Below, piece by piece: positions 56,940 to 64,000 of a stretch of 64,000 bases of DNA (positions are counted from its first letter, which is position 1; each line of letters opens with the position of its first letter). A program made the position numbers and the translations under genes. Location: assembly GCF_018596315.1 (NCBI RefSeq), contig NZ_JAHEAG010000003.1, forward strand, positions 372,001-436,000, given 5' to 3'. The DNA is from Bradyrhizobium sp. SRL28. Lineage in GTDB: Bacteria; Pseudomonadota; Alphaproteobacteria; Rhizobiales; Xanthobacteraceae. The notes under the pieces were generated by a model, which was not told where the DNA came from, made no database searches, and saw only the letters and a list, made by a program, of their open reading frames with translations.

Positions 56940-58625
56940 TTACGCCGCCCTTACCTTGCCGAGGAATTCATCCACCGCGCTGCGCAGCATGCCGGACTGG
57001 GTGTCGAGTTCGCGGGCGTTGGCCAGCACCTCGGAGGCCGCCTTGCCGGTTGCGGCCGCCGCCGTGGTGACACCGCCGATATGGCTGGAGATCTCGTTCG
57101 ATCCGGCCGCCACCGACTGGATGTTGCGGGCGATCTCGCGGGTGGCACCGCCCTGCTGCTCGACGGCGGTCGAGATCGAAACCGTGATCTCGCTCATCTG
57201 CGAGATGGTTTCGGTGATGCCGCCGATCGAGGCCACGGCCTCGCTGGTGGACGCCTGCATGGCCGCGACCTGGGAGGAGATTTCCTCAGTCGCCTTCGCG
57301 GTCTGGTTGGCCAGCGCCTTCACTTCCGACGCCACGACCGCAAAGCCCCGGCCGGAATCGCCGGCGCGCGCCGCTTCAATGGTGGCGTTGAGCGCGAGCA
57401 GATTGGTTTGAGCGGCGATCGAGTGGATCAGCTTCACCACTTCGCCGATCTTCTCCGCGCCGGTCGAGAGCGCGCCGACGGTGGCGTTGGTGCGTTCGGC
57501 GTCACTGACCGCCTTGCTGGCGATCTCGCTGGAGCGCGCCACCTGACGGGAGATCTCGGTCACCGAGCTGGAGAGCTCTTCGGCGGCGGAAGCCACCGTG
57601 CCGACATTGTCGGACGAACGCTGCGATGCCGCGCCGACGGTCGCAGCCCGCGCGCTGGCGTCGCTGGCGGTGGTGGTCATGGACTGCGCGGTGGTCTGCA
57701 TGCCGGCCGCCGCCGTCGACACCGAGCGAACGATGCCGGTCACGCTGCGTTCAAAGTCGCTGGCGATGCTTTCCATCGCCACCCGCCGCTCGGCCTCGGC
57801 GCGCGCCTGCACCTCGGCTTCCTTCTGTTCGAGCCCGCGGATGCGCACCGCGTTGTCCTGGAAGATCTGGACGGTTGCGGCCATCGCGCCGATCTCGTCG
57901 CCGCGGCCGATACCGGGAATGGCGCCGTCCAGCCGGCCCTCGGCCAGATCCTGCATGCGGGCGCCGAGCTGGCTGAGCGGCTTCGAGATACTGCGGCCGA
58001 TCGTCCAGGCGATGCTGCCTGCAATCAGCGCGATGCCGAGAATGGCAAGCCCGAGCACCGCCGCGATCGGTTTCATCTTGGTGTCGAGATCGTCGAGATA
58101 GGCGCCGGTGCCGACGAACATGTTCCAGCCGGGGATCGGAACCGCGTAGGAGAACTTGCGGATCAGGTCGTCTTGTCCCGGCTTGCGGAATTCATAGCGC
58201 AGCATGATTTCGCCATTCGCCGCGACACCGTCGCGCAACTCACGCACCAGCTTCCTGCCGCCCGTGTCGATGTCCATGCGGTTCTGGCCGATCTGCGAGG
58301 GAACCGGCGCCAGCACCGCAACGCCATCCATCGTGTAAGCGAACACGTAGCCGTTGCCGTTGTCGAAGGTCAGCGTATTGCCGCGCTTGCTGAACTCGGC
58401 AATCGCCGCCTCCTTGGTCATCTGGCCCGCGGCAACCTGCTTCTGCAGGCCGAGCGCCATGTTGCGCGCCATGTCGACGATCGCCCTGGTCTGCTCGATC
58501 CGCGCATTCAGCATCTCACGCTTCATCAGATAGCCCGCGAGCAAGCCGGCGACACAGAGGCCGAGCAGGGTCACGCCCACCAGAATGCCGAGCTTGGGGG
58601 TGATCTTGAGATTGGTCAGCTTCAC
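56940..58625 (-). CDS. Methyl-accepting chemotaxis protein with single Cache domain
   Basis: 561 residues from GTG 58625, with CGGAGA upstream. Helix 1 ([20 protein letters not shown]), a periplasmic sCache_2 domain (about 35-180, with [19 protein letters not shown] and [17 protein letters not shown]), helix 2 ([20 protein letters not shown]), a HAMP, and the signalling hairpin with [20 protein letters not shown]. It senses a small ligand, often a carboxylate, and drives CheA. Confidence 0.95.
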   Translation of the reverse strand: MKLTNLKITPKLGILVGVTLLGLCVAGLLAGYLMKREMLNARIEQTRAIVDMARNMALGLQKQVAAGQMTKEAAIAEFSKRGNTLTFDNGNGYVFAYTMDGVAVLAPVPSQIGQNRMDIDTGGRKLVRELRDGVAANGEIMLRYEFRKPGQDDLIRKFSYAVPIPGWNMFVGTGAYLDDLDTKMKPIAAVLGLAILGIALIAGSIAWTIGRSISKPLSQLGARMQDLAEGRLDGAIPGIGRGDEIGAMAATVQIFQDNAVRIRGLEQKEAEVQARAEAERRVAMESIASDFERSVTGIVRSVSTAAAGMQTTAQSMTTTASDASARAATVGAASQRSSDNVGTVASAAEELSSSVTEISRQVARSSEIASKAVSDAERTNATVGALSTGAEKIGEVVKLIHSIAAQTNLLALNATIEAARAGDSGRGFAVVASEVKALANQTAKATEEISSQVAAMQASTSEAVASIGGITETISQMSEITVSISTAVEQQGGATREIARNIQSVAAGSNEISSHIGGVTTAAAATGKAASEVLANARELDTQSGMLRSAVDEFLGKVRAA

Positions 58626-58890
58626 GGGGATCTCCGGAAATAGGCGCGTGGCACGCGATTGGCCGATTGATTTGGCGCACAATATCGTGAGACCCTTTAG
58701 CGCTTTGTTACGAAGACCAGCGGAAAGCCGCCGGAACACGCTGCTTCCAATCCGGGCAGCAACCGGCGATTGTAACTGGCAGCAGCCGATTCGCGTAAAA
58801 GAAGAAGTCGCGTAAAAGAAATCACGCAAAAGAAAGGGGCGGCGCCCGCCGCCTCAAACAAACACCGAAGAATAAAATCGGGAGCAGGAA

Positions 58891-59934
58891 ATGCCGAAAT
58901 ACAGGGTGGTGACGCCGAAGGGCGCAAGCTTCACGGTCGCCGGCGGCGGCTATGATTACGAGAAGGAAGCGCTCGATCCGATCGGAGCCGAGATCATCGA
59001 GGCGCCGGCCAACGAGGCGGAATTCATCGCCGCTGCAAAGACCGCGGATGCGATCTACGCCAAGGGCATGCCGATCACCAAAGCGGTCATCGACGCCCTC
59101 GAAAACTGCAAGGTGATCACGCTCGGCAGCGTCGGCGTCGACTCGGTCGACGTCAAGGCCGCCACCGCCCGCGGCATTCCCGTCACCAACATCCCCGACA
59201 CCTTCATCGAGGAGGTCGCCGACCACGCCATGATGCTCCTGCTGGCGGGTTTTCGGCGGCTGGTCGAGCAGGACAAGATGGTGCGCACCGGCCGCTGGTC
59301 GGAGGGCCGACCGGCGCTTTTGAAGATCCCGCGGCTGATGGGCCAGACACTCGGCTTCATCTCGTTCGGCCGGGTGGCGCGCGCGGTCGCCAAGCGCGCC
59401 GCGCCCTTTGGCCTGCGCATGATGGCCTACGATCCCTTCATCCAGGAAACGCTGATGTACGACCACGGCGTGATCCCCTCGACGCTGAACGAGGTGCTGT
59501 CGCAGTCGGATTTCGTCTCGATGCATGCGCCGGCGCGGCCCGAGGTGCATCACATGCTCACCGAGAAGCATTTCCGCCAGATGAAAAAATCCGCCGTCTT
59601 CATCAATACCGGCCGCGGCGCTACGGTGGACGAGGAATCGCTGATCAAGGCGCTGCAGGAGGGCTGGATCGCCCACGCCGCCCTCGACGTGCTGGAAAAA
59701 GAGCCGCCGTCCCACAACAACCCGATGCTTTCGATGGAAAACGTCACCCTGACCGCGCATGTGGCCTCGGCATCGGCACGTTTTGACGAAGCGCGCAAGC
59801 GTCGCGTGGGCTACGAATTGTCACTGGTCCTGCAGGGGATGTGGCCGGTAAGCTGCGTCAATCCGTCGGTGCTGCAAAACACCTCGCTTCGACGCTGGCA
59901 GCCCGTCAGCATGGATCGAGGGCCGAACAGCTAG
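58891..59934 (+). CDS. D-isomer-specific 2-hydroxyacid dehydrogenase
   Basis: 347 residues with ITLGSVGVDSVDVKAATARG, the NAD motif region LGFISFGRVARAVAKRA, the catalytic Arg in NTGRGATVDE, and His in LTAHVASASA. In the NAD motif the second Gly (GxxGxG) is Ser. It precedes the sugar-type importer genes by 75 bp and may act on the imported compound. Confidence 0.88.
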   Translation: MPKYRVVTPKGASFTVAGGGYDYEKEALDPIGAEIIEAPANEAEFIAAAKTADAIYAKGMPITKAVIDALENCKVITLGSVGVDSVDVKAATARGIPVTNIPDTFIEEVADHAMMLLLAGFRRLVEQDKMVRTGRWSEGRPALLKIPRLMGQTLGFISFGRVARAVAKRAAPFGLRMMAYDPFIQETLMYDHGVIPSTLNEVLSQSDFVSMHAPARPEVHHMLTEKHFRQMKKSAVFINTGRGATVDEESLIKALQEGWIAHAALDVLEKEPPSHNNPMLSMENVTLTAHVASASARFDEARKRRVGYELSLVLQGMWPVSCVNPSVLQNTSLRRWQPVSMDRGPNS

Positions 59935-60009
59935 CGACGGCCAAGAAGCGTTTTCGAACGACAGGTTCATCGGCGATTCAACCCCGGGAACCAGCACAGG
60001 GAGAGAAGC

Positions 60010-61347
60010 ATGAACGACATCACCCGTCGCGATGCGTTGGCTTTGGGCGCATCCGCCGCGGCCCTGGCCGTGACCGGCGCATCGGCCCAGACTGCATCGC
60101 CGATCAAGGCCGCCGACGTCCCCGCGCCATCGCTACCGATCGAGAAGGGCGCGACGTTGCGGATGCTGCGCCCGGTCCGGTTCGTGAAGCCGGACGAAGA
60201 CGTGTTCCGGGCCAATGCGGCGAAATTCACCGAAAAGACCGGCGTGGAGGTCAAGGTCGACTTCGTCGGCTGGGAGGATATCAACCAGCAGACCGCGGTG
60301 ACCTCGAACTCGGGCGCCGGGCCCGACATCATCATCGGTTTCACGGACGCGCCGCACATCTACGCCGACAAGCTGATCGAGCTGACCGACGTCGCCGACT
60401 ATCTCGGCAAGCGCTATGGCGGCTGGATGTGGCTCGCCGAGAAATACGGCAAGCGCCACAAGAGCAATGCATGGATCGGATTGCCGTTCGGCGCCACGGC
60501 AGGCCCGCTGATTTATCGTAAGTCAATCATCAAAGCCGCCGGCTTCGACAAGGTTCCGGAAGACCATGCCGGGCTTCTGGACCTGTGCCAGAAGCTGCAA
60601 AAGGCCGGCAAGCCCGCCGGCTTCGCGCTTGGCAACGCCGTCGGCGATGGCAACGGCTTTGCCAACTGGCTGTTGTGGTCGCACAACGCCGCCCTGCTCG
60701 ACGAGGCCGGCAACGTCACCATCAACAGCAAGGAAACGGTGGCGGCACTCAAATATCTCAAGCAGCTTTACCCGACCTTCATCGCCGGCACGCCTTCCTG
60801 GAATGACGTCAGCAACAACCGCGCCTACTCGTCGCAGGAAATCTCGCTGACGGCGAACGGCGTATCGCTGTATTTCTCGCTGAAGAACGACCCAGCTACG
60901 GTGGCGATCGCGGAGGACAGCGAGCACCAGTTCCTGCCGATGGGGCTTGCAAAGAGCCCGCCGATGGGCGGCCTTTGCCTGAACGCCATGGTGTTCAAGC
61001 ACAGCCCCTATCCCAATGCGGCGAAAGCGTTCCTGCAGTTCATGATGGAAAGAGAACAGTACGATCCCTGGCTCACCGCCAATAGCGGCTACTGGGCACA
61101 TCCGCTTACTGCCTATGCCGACAGCGCAGTGTGGTCGAGCGATCCCAAGATCAAGATCTTCCGGGATACGATGGCCAACAAATACTACACCGGATACGCG
61201 GGGCCGATTTCAGCGGCGAGCGGCGCGGTCAACGCCGACTACGTGCTGGTGCAGATGTGCGCTTCGGTCGCGACCGACGCCGCAACCCCGGAAGCCGCCG
61301 CCGCCGAAGCGGACCGGCGCGCCAAGCGTTATTTCCGCCGTTCTTAG
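60010..61347 (+). CDS. ABC transporter substrate-binding protein, sugar (family 1) type
   Basis: 445 residues with a Tat-like signal (ITRRDALALGASAAALAVTG). SBP family 1 landmarks: AAKFTEKTGVEVKVDFVGWE, DIIIGFTDAPHIYADKLIEL, WIGLPFGATAGPLIYRKSII and FLQFMMEREQYDPWLTANSG. It should deliver a sugar, polyol or glycerol-phosphate-like ligand to the two permeases downstream. Confidence 0.92.
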   Translation: MNDITRRDALALGASAAALAVTGASAQTASPIKAADVPAPSLPIEKGATLRMLRPVRFVKPDEDVFRANAAKFTEKTGVEVKVDFVGWEDINQQTAVTSNSGAGPDIIIGFTDAPHIYADKLIELTDVADYLGKRYGGWMWLAEKYGKRHKSNAWIGLPFGATAGPLIYRKSIIKAAGFDKVPEDHAGLLDLCQKLQKAGKPAGFALGNAVGDGNGFANWLLWSHNAALLDEAGNVTINSKETVAALKYLKQLYPTFIAGTPSWNDVSNNRAYSSQEISLTANGVSLYFSLKNDPATVAIAEDSEHQFLPMGLAKSPPMGGLCLNAMVFKHSPYPNAAKAFLQFMMEREQYDPWLTANSGYWAHPLTAYADSAVWSSDPKIKIFRDTMANKYYTGYAGPISAASGAVNADYVLVQMCASVATDAATPEAAAAEADRRAKRYFRRS

Positions 61348-61479
61348 CAGGGCGACTGCCGCTCATTCCGGGGCGAACTATGGTGCGCAATTGCGCACCT
61401 GAGAATCTCGAGATTCCGGGTCTGGTGCTTGCGCACCATCCCGGAATGACTGCTCCGAATCGGACCAGGACAATCTCCA

Positions 61480-62439
61480 ATGTCTGTGACGACCCTGCCT
61501 TCTCGACGCGTGATACAGCAACGACAGCCGGGCTGGATCGTCCGGCTGTTCGACTACAAGCCGTTCCTCATCGTCATGTGCCTGACGCCGGCGATCGGCC
61601 TGCTCGCGGTATTCCTCACCTATCCGCTCGGCCTTGGCGTCTGGCTCGCCTTCACCGACACCACCATCGGCCGGCGCGGCATCTTCGTTGGCCTCGAGAA
61701 TTTCCAGTATCTGTGGAGCGATCCCCTGTGGTGGGGCGCGGTGTTCTACAGCGTGTTCTACACCGCGGTCGCGACCTTCGGGAAATTCGCGCTCGGCTTC
61801 TGGCTGGCGCTGCTGCTCAACAACCACTTCCCGCTCAAGAGCCTGTTGCGCGCCATCGTACTGCTGCCGTGGATCGTGCCAACGGTGCTGTCGGCGCTGG
61901 CGTTCTGGTGGATCTACGATCCGCAGTTCTCGATCATTTCCTATCTGCTGGTCGAGGTGCTGCACATCCGCACCACCAATATCGATTTCCTCGGCACGCC
62001 CTGGAGCGCGCGCTTCTCGCTGATCGTAGCCAATATCTGGCGCGGCATTCCCTTCGTCGCAATCTCGCTCTTGGCAGGCCTGCAGACGATCTCGCCCTCG
62101 CTCTATGAGGCGGCTATGCTGGACGGCGCCAGTGCCTGGCAGCGCTTCCGCTACATCACCTTCCCGATGATGCTACCGATCTTGGCGATCGTGATGACGT
62201 TCTCGATCATCTTTACCTTCACCGACTTCCAGCTCGTCTACGCCATCACCCGCGGCGGGCCGGTCAACTCAACGCATCTGCTCGCAACGCTCGCGTTCCA
62301 GCGCGGTATCGCCGGCGGCGAGCTCGGCGAGGGTGCGGCGATCGCGGTGTCGATGATCCCGTTCCTCGTGTTCGCGACATTGTTCAGCTACTTCGGCCTC
62401 GCGCGCCGCAAATGGCAGCAGGGAGAAGCCAATGACTGA
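61480..62439 (+). CDS. ABC sugar permease, MalF/UgpA-like
   Basis: 319 residues, six helices, with the EAA loop LYEAAMLDGASAWQRFRYIT where the ATPase docks. First helix FLIVMCLTPAIGLLAVFLTY. Its 3' end overlaps the next gene by 8 bases. Confidence 0.92.
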   Translation: MSVTTLPSRRVIQQRQPGWIVRLFDYKPFLIVMCLTPAIGLLAVFLTYPLGLGVWLAFTDTTIGRRGIFVGLENFQYLWSDPLWWGAVFYSVFYTAVATFGKFALGFWLALLLNNHFPLKSLLRAIVLLPWIVPTVLSALAFWWIYDPQFSIISYLLVEVLHIRTTNIDFLGTPWSARFSLIVANIWRGIPFVAISLLAGLQTISPSLYEAAMLDGASAWQRFRYITFPMMLPILAIVMTFSIIFTFTDFQLVYAITRGGPVNSTHLLATLAFQRGIAGGELGEGAAIAVSMIPFLVFATLFSYFGLARRKWQQGEAND

Positions 62440-63334
62440 CGTAGCCGCCCAACCCGGTAACAGCAATGTCGCCAGCGCCACGCCGGATACGATGGCGTGG
62501 GATTCCCGCGCGCGGCGGGTGATGATGATCTATCTGCCGCTGTCCTGCTTCGTGCTGATCCTGCTGTTCCCGTTCTACTGGATGGCGATCACCGCGTTCA
62601 AACCGAACGCCGAGCTTCTGAACTTCAAGGAGCACAATCCGTTCTGGATCTCCTCGCCGACGCTCGCCCATATCAAGCATCTGCTGTTCAACACCGCCTA
62701 TCCGACCTGGCTGAAGACCACGATGTTCGTGGCAATTGGCTCCACCTTCCTGTCGCTGTTTGCCTCTACGCTTGCAGCCTACGCGATCGAGCGCCTGCGC
62801 TTCCGCGGCAGCCCTTACGTTGGCCTCGGCATCTATCTCGCCTATCTGGTGCCGCCTTCGATCCTGTTCATTCCGCTGGCCACCGTGATCGTGCAGTTCG
62901 GCCTGTTCGACTCACCGATGGCGCTGATCCTGGTGTATCCGACCTTCCTGGTGCCGTTCTGCACCTGGCTTCTGATCGGCTATTTCAAGTCGATCCCGTA
63001 TGAGCTGGAGGAATGCGCGCTGGTGGACGGCGCCACACGGCTGCAGATCCTGCGGCGGATCACGCTGCCGCTCGCGGTGCCCGGCCTGATCTCGGCCGGC
63101 ATCTTCTCCTTCACGCTGTCGTGGAACGAGTTCATCTACGCGCTCGCCTTCATCCAGAGCGGCGCCAACAAGACGGTGCCGGTCGCGATCCTGACCGAGC
63201 TCGTCACCGGCGACGTCTACCAGTGGGGCGCGCTGATGGCAGGCTCGCTACTCGGCTCGCTGCCGGTCGCACTGTTTTATTCGCTGTTCGTGGATTACTA
63301 CGTGTCGTCGCTGACCGGCGCGGTGAAGGAATAG
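62432..63334 (+). CDS. ABC sugar permease, MalG/UgpE-like
   Basis: 300 residues, six helices, EAA loop at LEECALVDGATRLQILRRIT. It pairs with the upstream permease. No ATPase gene follows in the window; a shared MsmK/UgpC-type ATPase is likely. Confidence 0.92.
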   Translation: MTDVAAQPGNSNVASATPDTMAWDSRARRVMMIYLPLSCFVLILLFPFYWMAITAFKPNAELLNFKEHNPFWISSPTLAHIKHLLFNTAYPTWLKTTMFVAIGSTFLSLFASTLAAYAIERLRFRGSPYVGLGIYLAYLVPPSILFIPLATVIVQFGLFDSPMALILVYPTFLVPFCTWLLIGYFKSIPYELEECALVDGATRLQILRRITLPLAVPGLISAGIFSFTLSWNEFIYALAFIQSGANKTVPVAILTELVTGDVYQWGALMAGSLLGSLPVALFYSLFVDYYVSSLTGAVKE

Positions 63335-63347
63335 CACCGCAACTTCA

Positions 63348-63505
63348 CCTCTCCCGCTTGCGGGGGTCGAGACGAGCGAACCTCGCTCTTAGGTCGTATC
63401 GCATCGCAAGATGCGATACGGGTGGGGTGGGGGAAGCTCTCTCCACACGGGCAGTGTGACTCGCGGAGACACCCCCACCCCAGCCCTCCCCGCAAGCGGG
63501 AGAGG
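63348..63505. repeat. Long intergenic inverted repeat with nested hairpin
   Basis: CCTCTCCCGCTTGCGGGG and CCCCGCAAGCGGGAGAGG are exact complements about 125 bases apart. Inside is a perfect 11-bp hairpin, CGTATCGCATC-GCAA-GATGCGATACG (63395-63420). Confidence 0.85.
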
Positions 63506-63537
63506 GAACAAATCCCTCCAGGGATGGCCATCCCACA

Positions 63538-64000
63538 TTACCGGATATAGAACGCCACCGGCGCGCTAAACGGCATTGAGGACTGCTTCACATCAGCAGG
63601 AAATGCGGGGAACGGCTGGGCACGGCGCACCATCGCCAGCGTCTCGGCATCCAGTTGCGAATGGCCGGACGAGCCGCCGAGGCTGACGGAAAGCACTCCG
63701 CCGCTGCGGCTGAGCGTGAAGCTGACCCGCGAGGTGCCCTGCTGGCCCGCGGACTTGGCGGCGGGCGGGTACTGCTTGAAGCGTTGCAGATGGGCTGCGA
63801 CCATCTGCCGATACGAGGCGAGGGCCGCCGCCGATGCGCCGGCGTTGGCGGCGGACGCGGCCGGCGCCTGGCGTTCGGCCTTGGGCGAGGCCGTCGTTCG
63901 CGGCGCAGGCGGCGCGTCGGAAGGCTTCTTCGCGTCCACGCGAACCACTTTGGGCTTTACTGGCGACGGCTTTTTCTCGGGCTCGACCTTGGCCGGCTCC
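63538..64000 (-). CDS. tonB: TonB-family protein, C-terminal part (cut by right edge)
   Basis: The visible part runs from the edge through a Pro/Lys/Glu-rich periplasmic spacer (EPEKKPSPVKPKVVRVDAKK) to a TonB C-terminal domain: YRQMVAAHLQRFKQYPPAAK, GTSRVSFTLSRSGGVLSVSL, and LAMVRRAQPFPAFPADV. It transmits proton-motive force to outer-membrane receptors. The membrane anchor lies beyond the edge. Confidence 0.9.
   Translation of the reverse strand, partial: EPAKVEPEKKPSPVKPKVVRVDAKKPSDAPPAPRTTASPKAERQAPAASAANAGASAAALASYRQMVAAHLQRFKQYPPAAKSAGQQGTSRVSFTLSRSGGVLSVSLGGSSGHSQLDAETLAMVRRAQPFPAFPADVKQSSMPFSAPVAFYIR

Noticed and set aside
56907..58643. 578-codon plus-strand frame
   Set aside because: Antisense to the chemoreceptor gene.

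Overview
The window looks like the chromosome of a Bradyrhizobium-type alphaproteobacterium (Nitrobacteraceae). The support is high GC with frequent GTG/TTG starts, a Caulobacter-type flagellar block (fliF-fliG-fliH-fliN-flbD) next to the CtrA antagonist gene sciP, a phosphatidylethanolamine N-methyltransferase, DUF2336 and DUF4112 proteins, many ABC and Bug-type solute-binding proteins, and several families of dispersed intergenic palindromes. Genus is inferred from gene content only.

Bases 1-12000 are accessory and hold the most interesting system. A minus-strand series encodes phosphoenolpyruvate mutase (PepM, intact EDK-x5-NS signature), a COMT-type O-methyltransferase, phosphonopyruvate decarboxylase (Ppd), an EamA exporter and a phosphonoacetaldehyde-dehydrogenase-like ALDH. 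Read as a pathway this is PEP -> phosphonopyruvate -> phosphonoacetaldehyde -> phosphonoacetate, probably with methylation and export: a candidate phosphonate biosynthetic cluster. Beside it are a PAS-like protein, an NTF2/SnoaL-like protein, a GNAT-like protein and an XRE-family regulator. A nearly identical 17-bp motif occurs twice upstream of pepM and again between the GNAT-like gene and the XRE gene, which ties both transcription units to one regulator. On the other side lies a branched-chain-amino-acid-type ABC importer divergent from a SorC-type regulator. The block ends at a broken HlyD fragment and the 3' end of a tRNA-Met gene, as expected for a genomic island.

Bases 12000-23200 are core: tRNA-Met, a secreted proline-rich protein, pmtA, mnmA, then fliK, flgD, sciP, fliF, fliG, fliH, fliN and flbD. 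Bases 23200-31600 form a sulfonate-use locus: flavin reductase, SsuB, SsuC, SsuD, two adjacent SsuA-like binding proteins, a third divergent one, and a second luciferase-like monooxygenase.

Bases 31700-46000 are a mixed core: a RecD2/Dda-like helicase, a TPR-caspase protein, periplasmic MsrA with MsrB, small conserved proteins, DUF4112, DUF2336, a proline-rich membrane protein, purA and a YbaK-type deacylase. Bases 46300-56000 hold two paralogous EamA transporters, an MCE/MlaD protein, an FMN-dependent alpha-hydroxy-acid dehydrogenase, and a catabolic-looking set (FAH hydrolase, divergent MDR oxidoreductase, VOC protein, two orphan Bug proteins). The divergent promoter of that set carries a duplicated TATTTTCGAAAAT palindrome. 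Bases 56900-64000 hold a Cache chemoreceptor, a 2-hydroxyacid dehydrogenase, a family-1 sugar-type ABC importer without an ATPase in view, and a TonB-type protein cut by the right edge.
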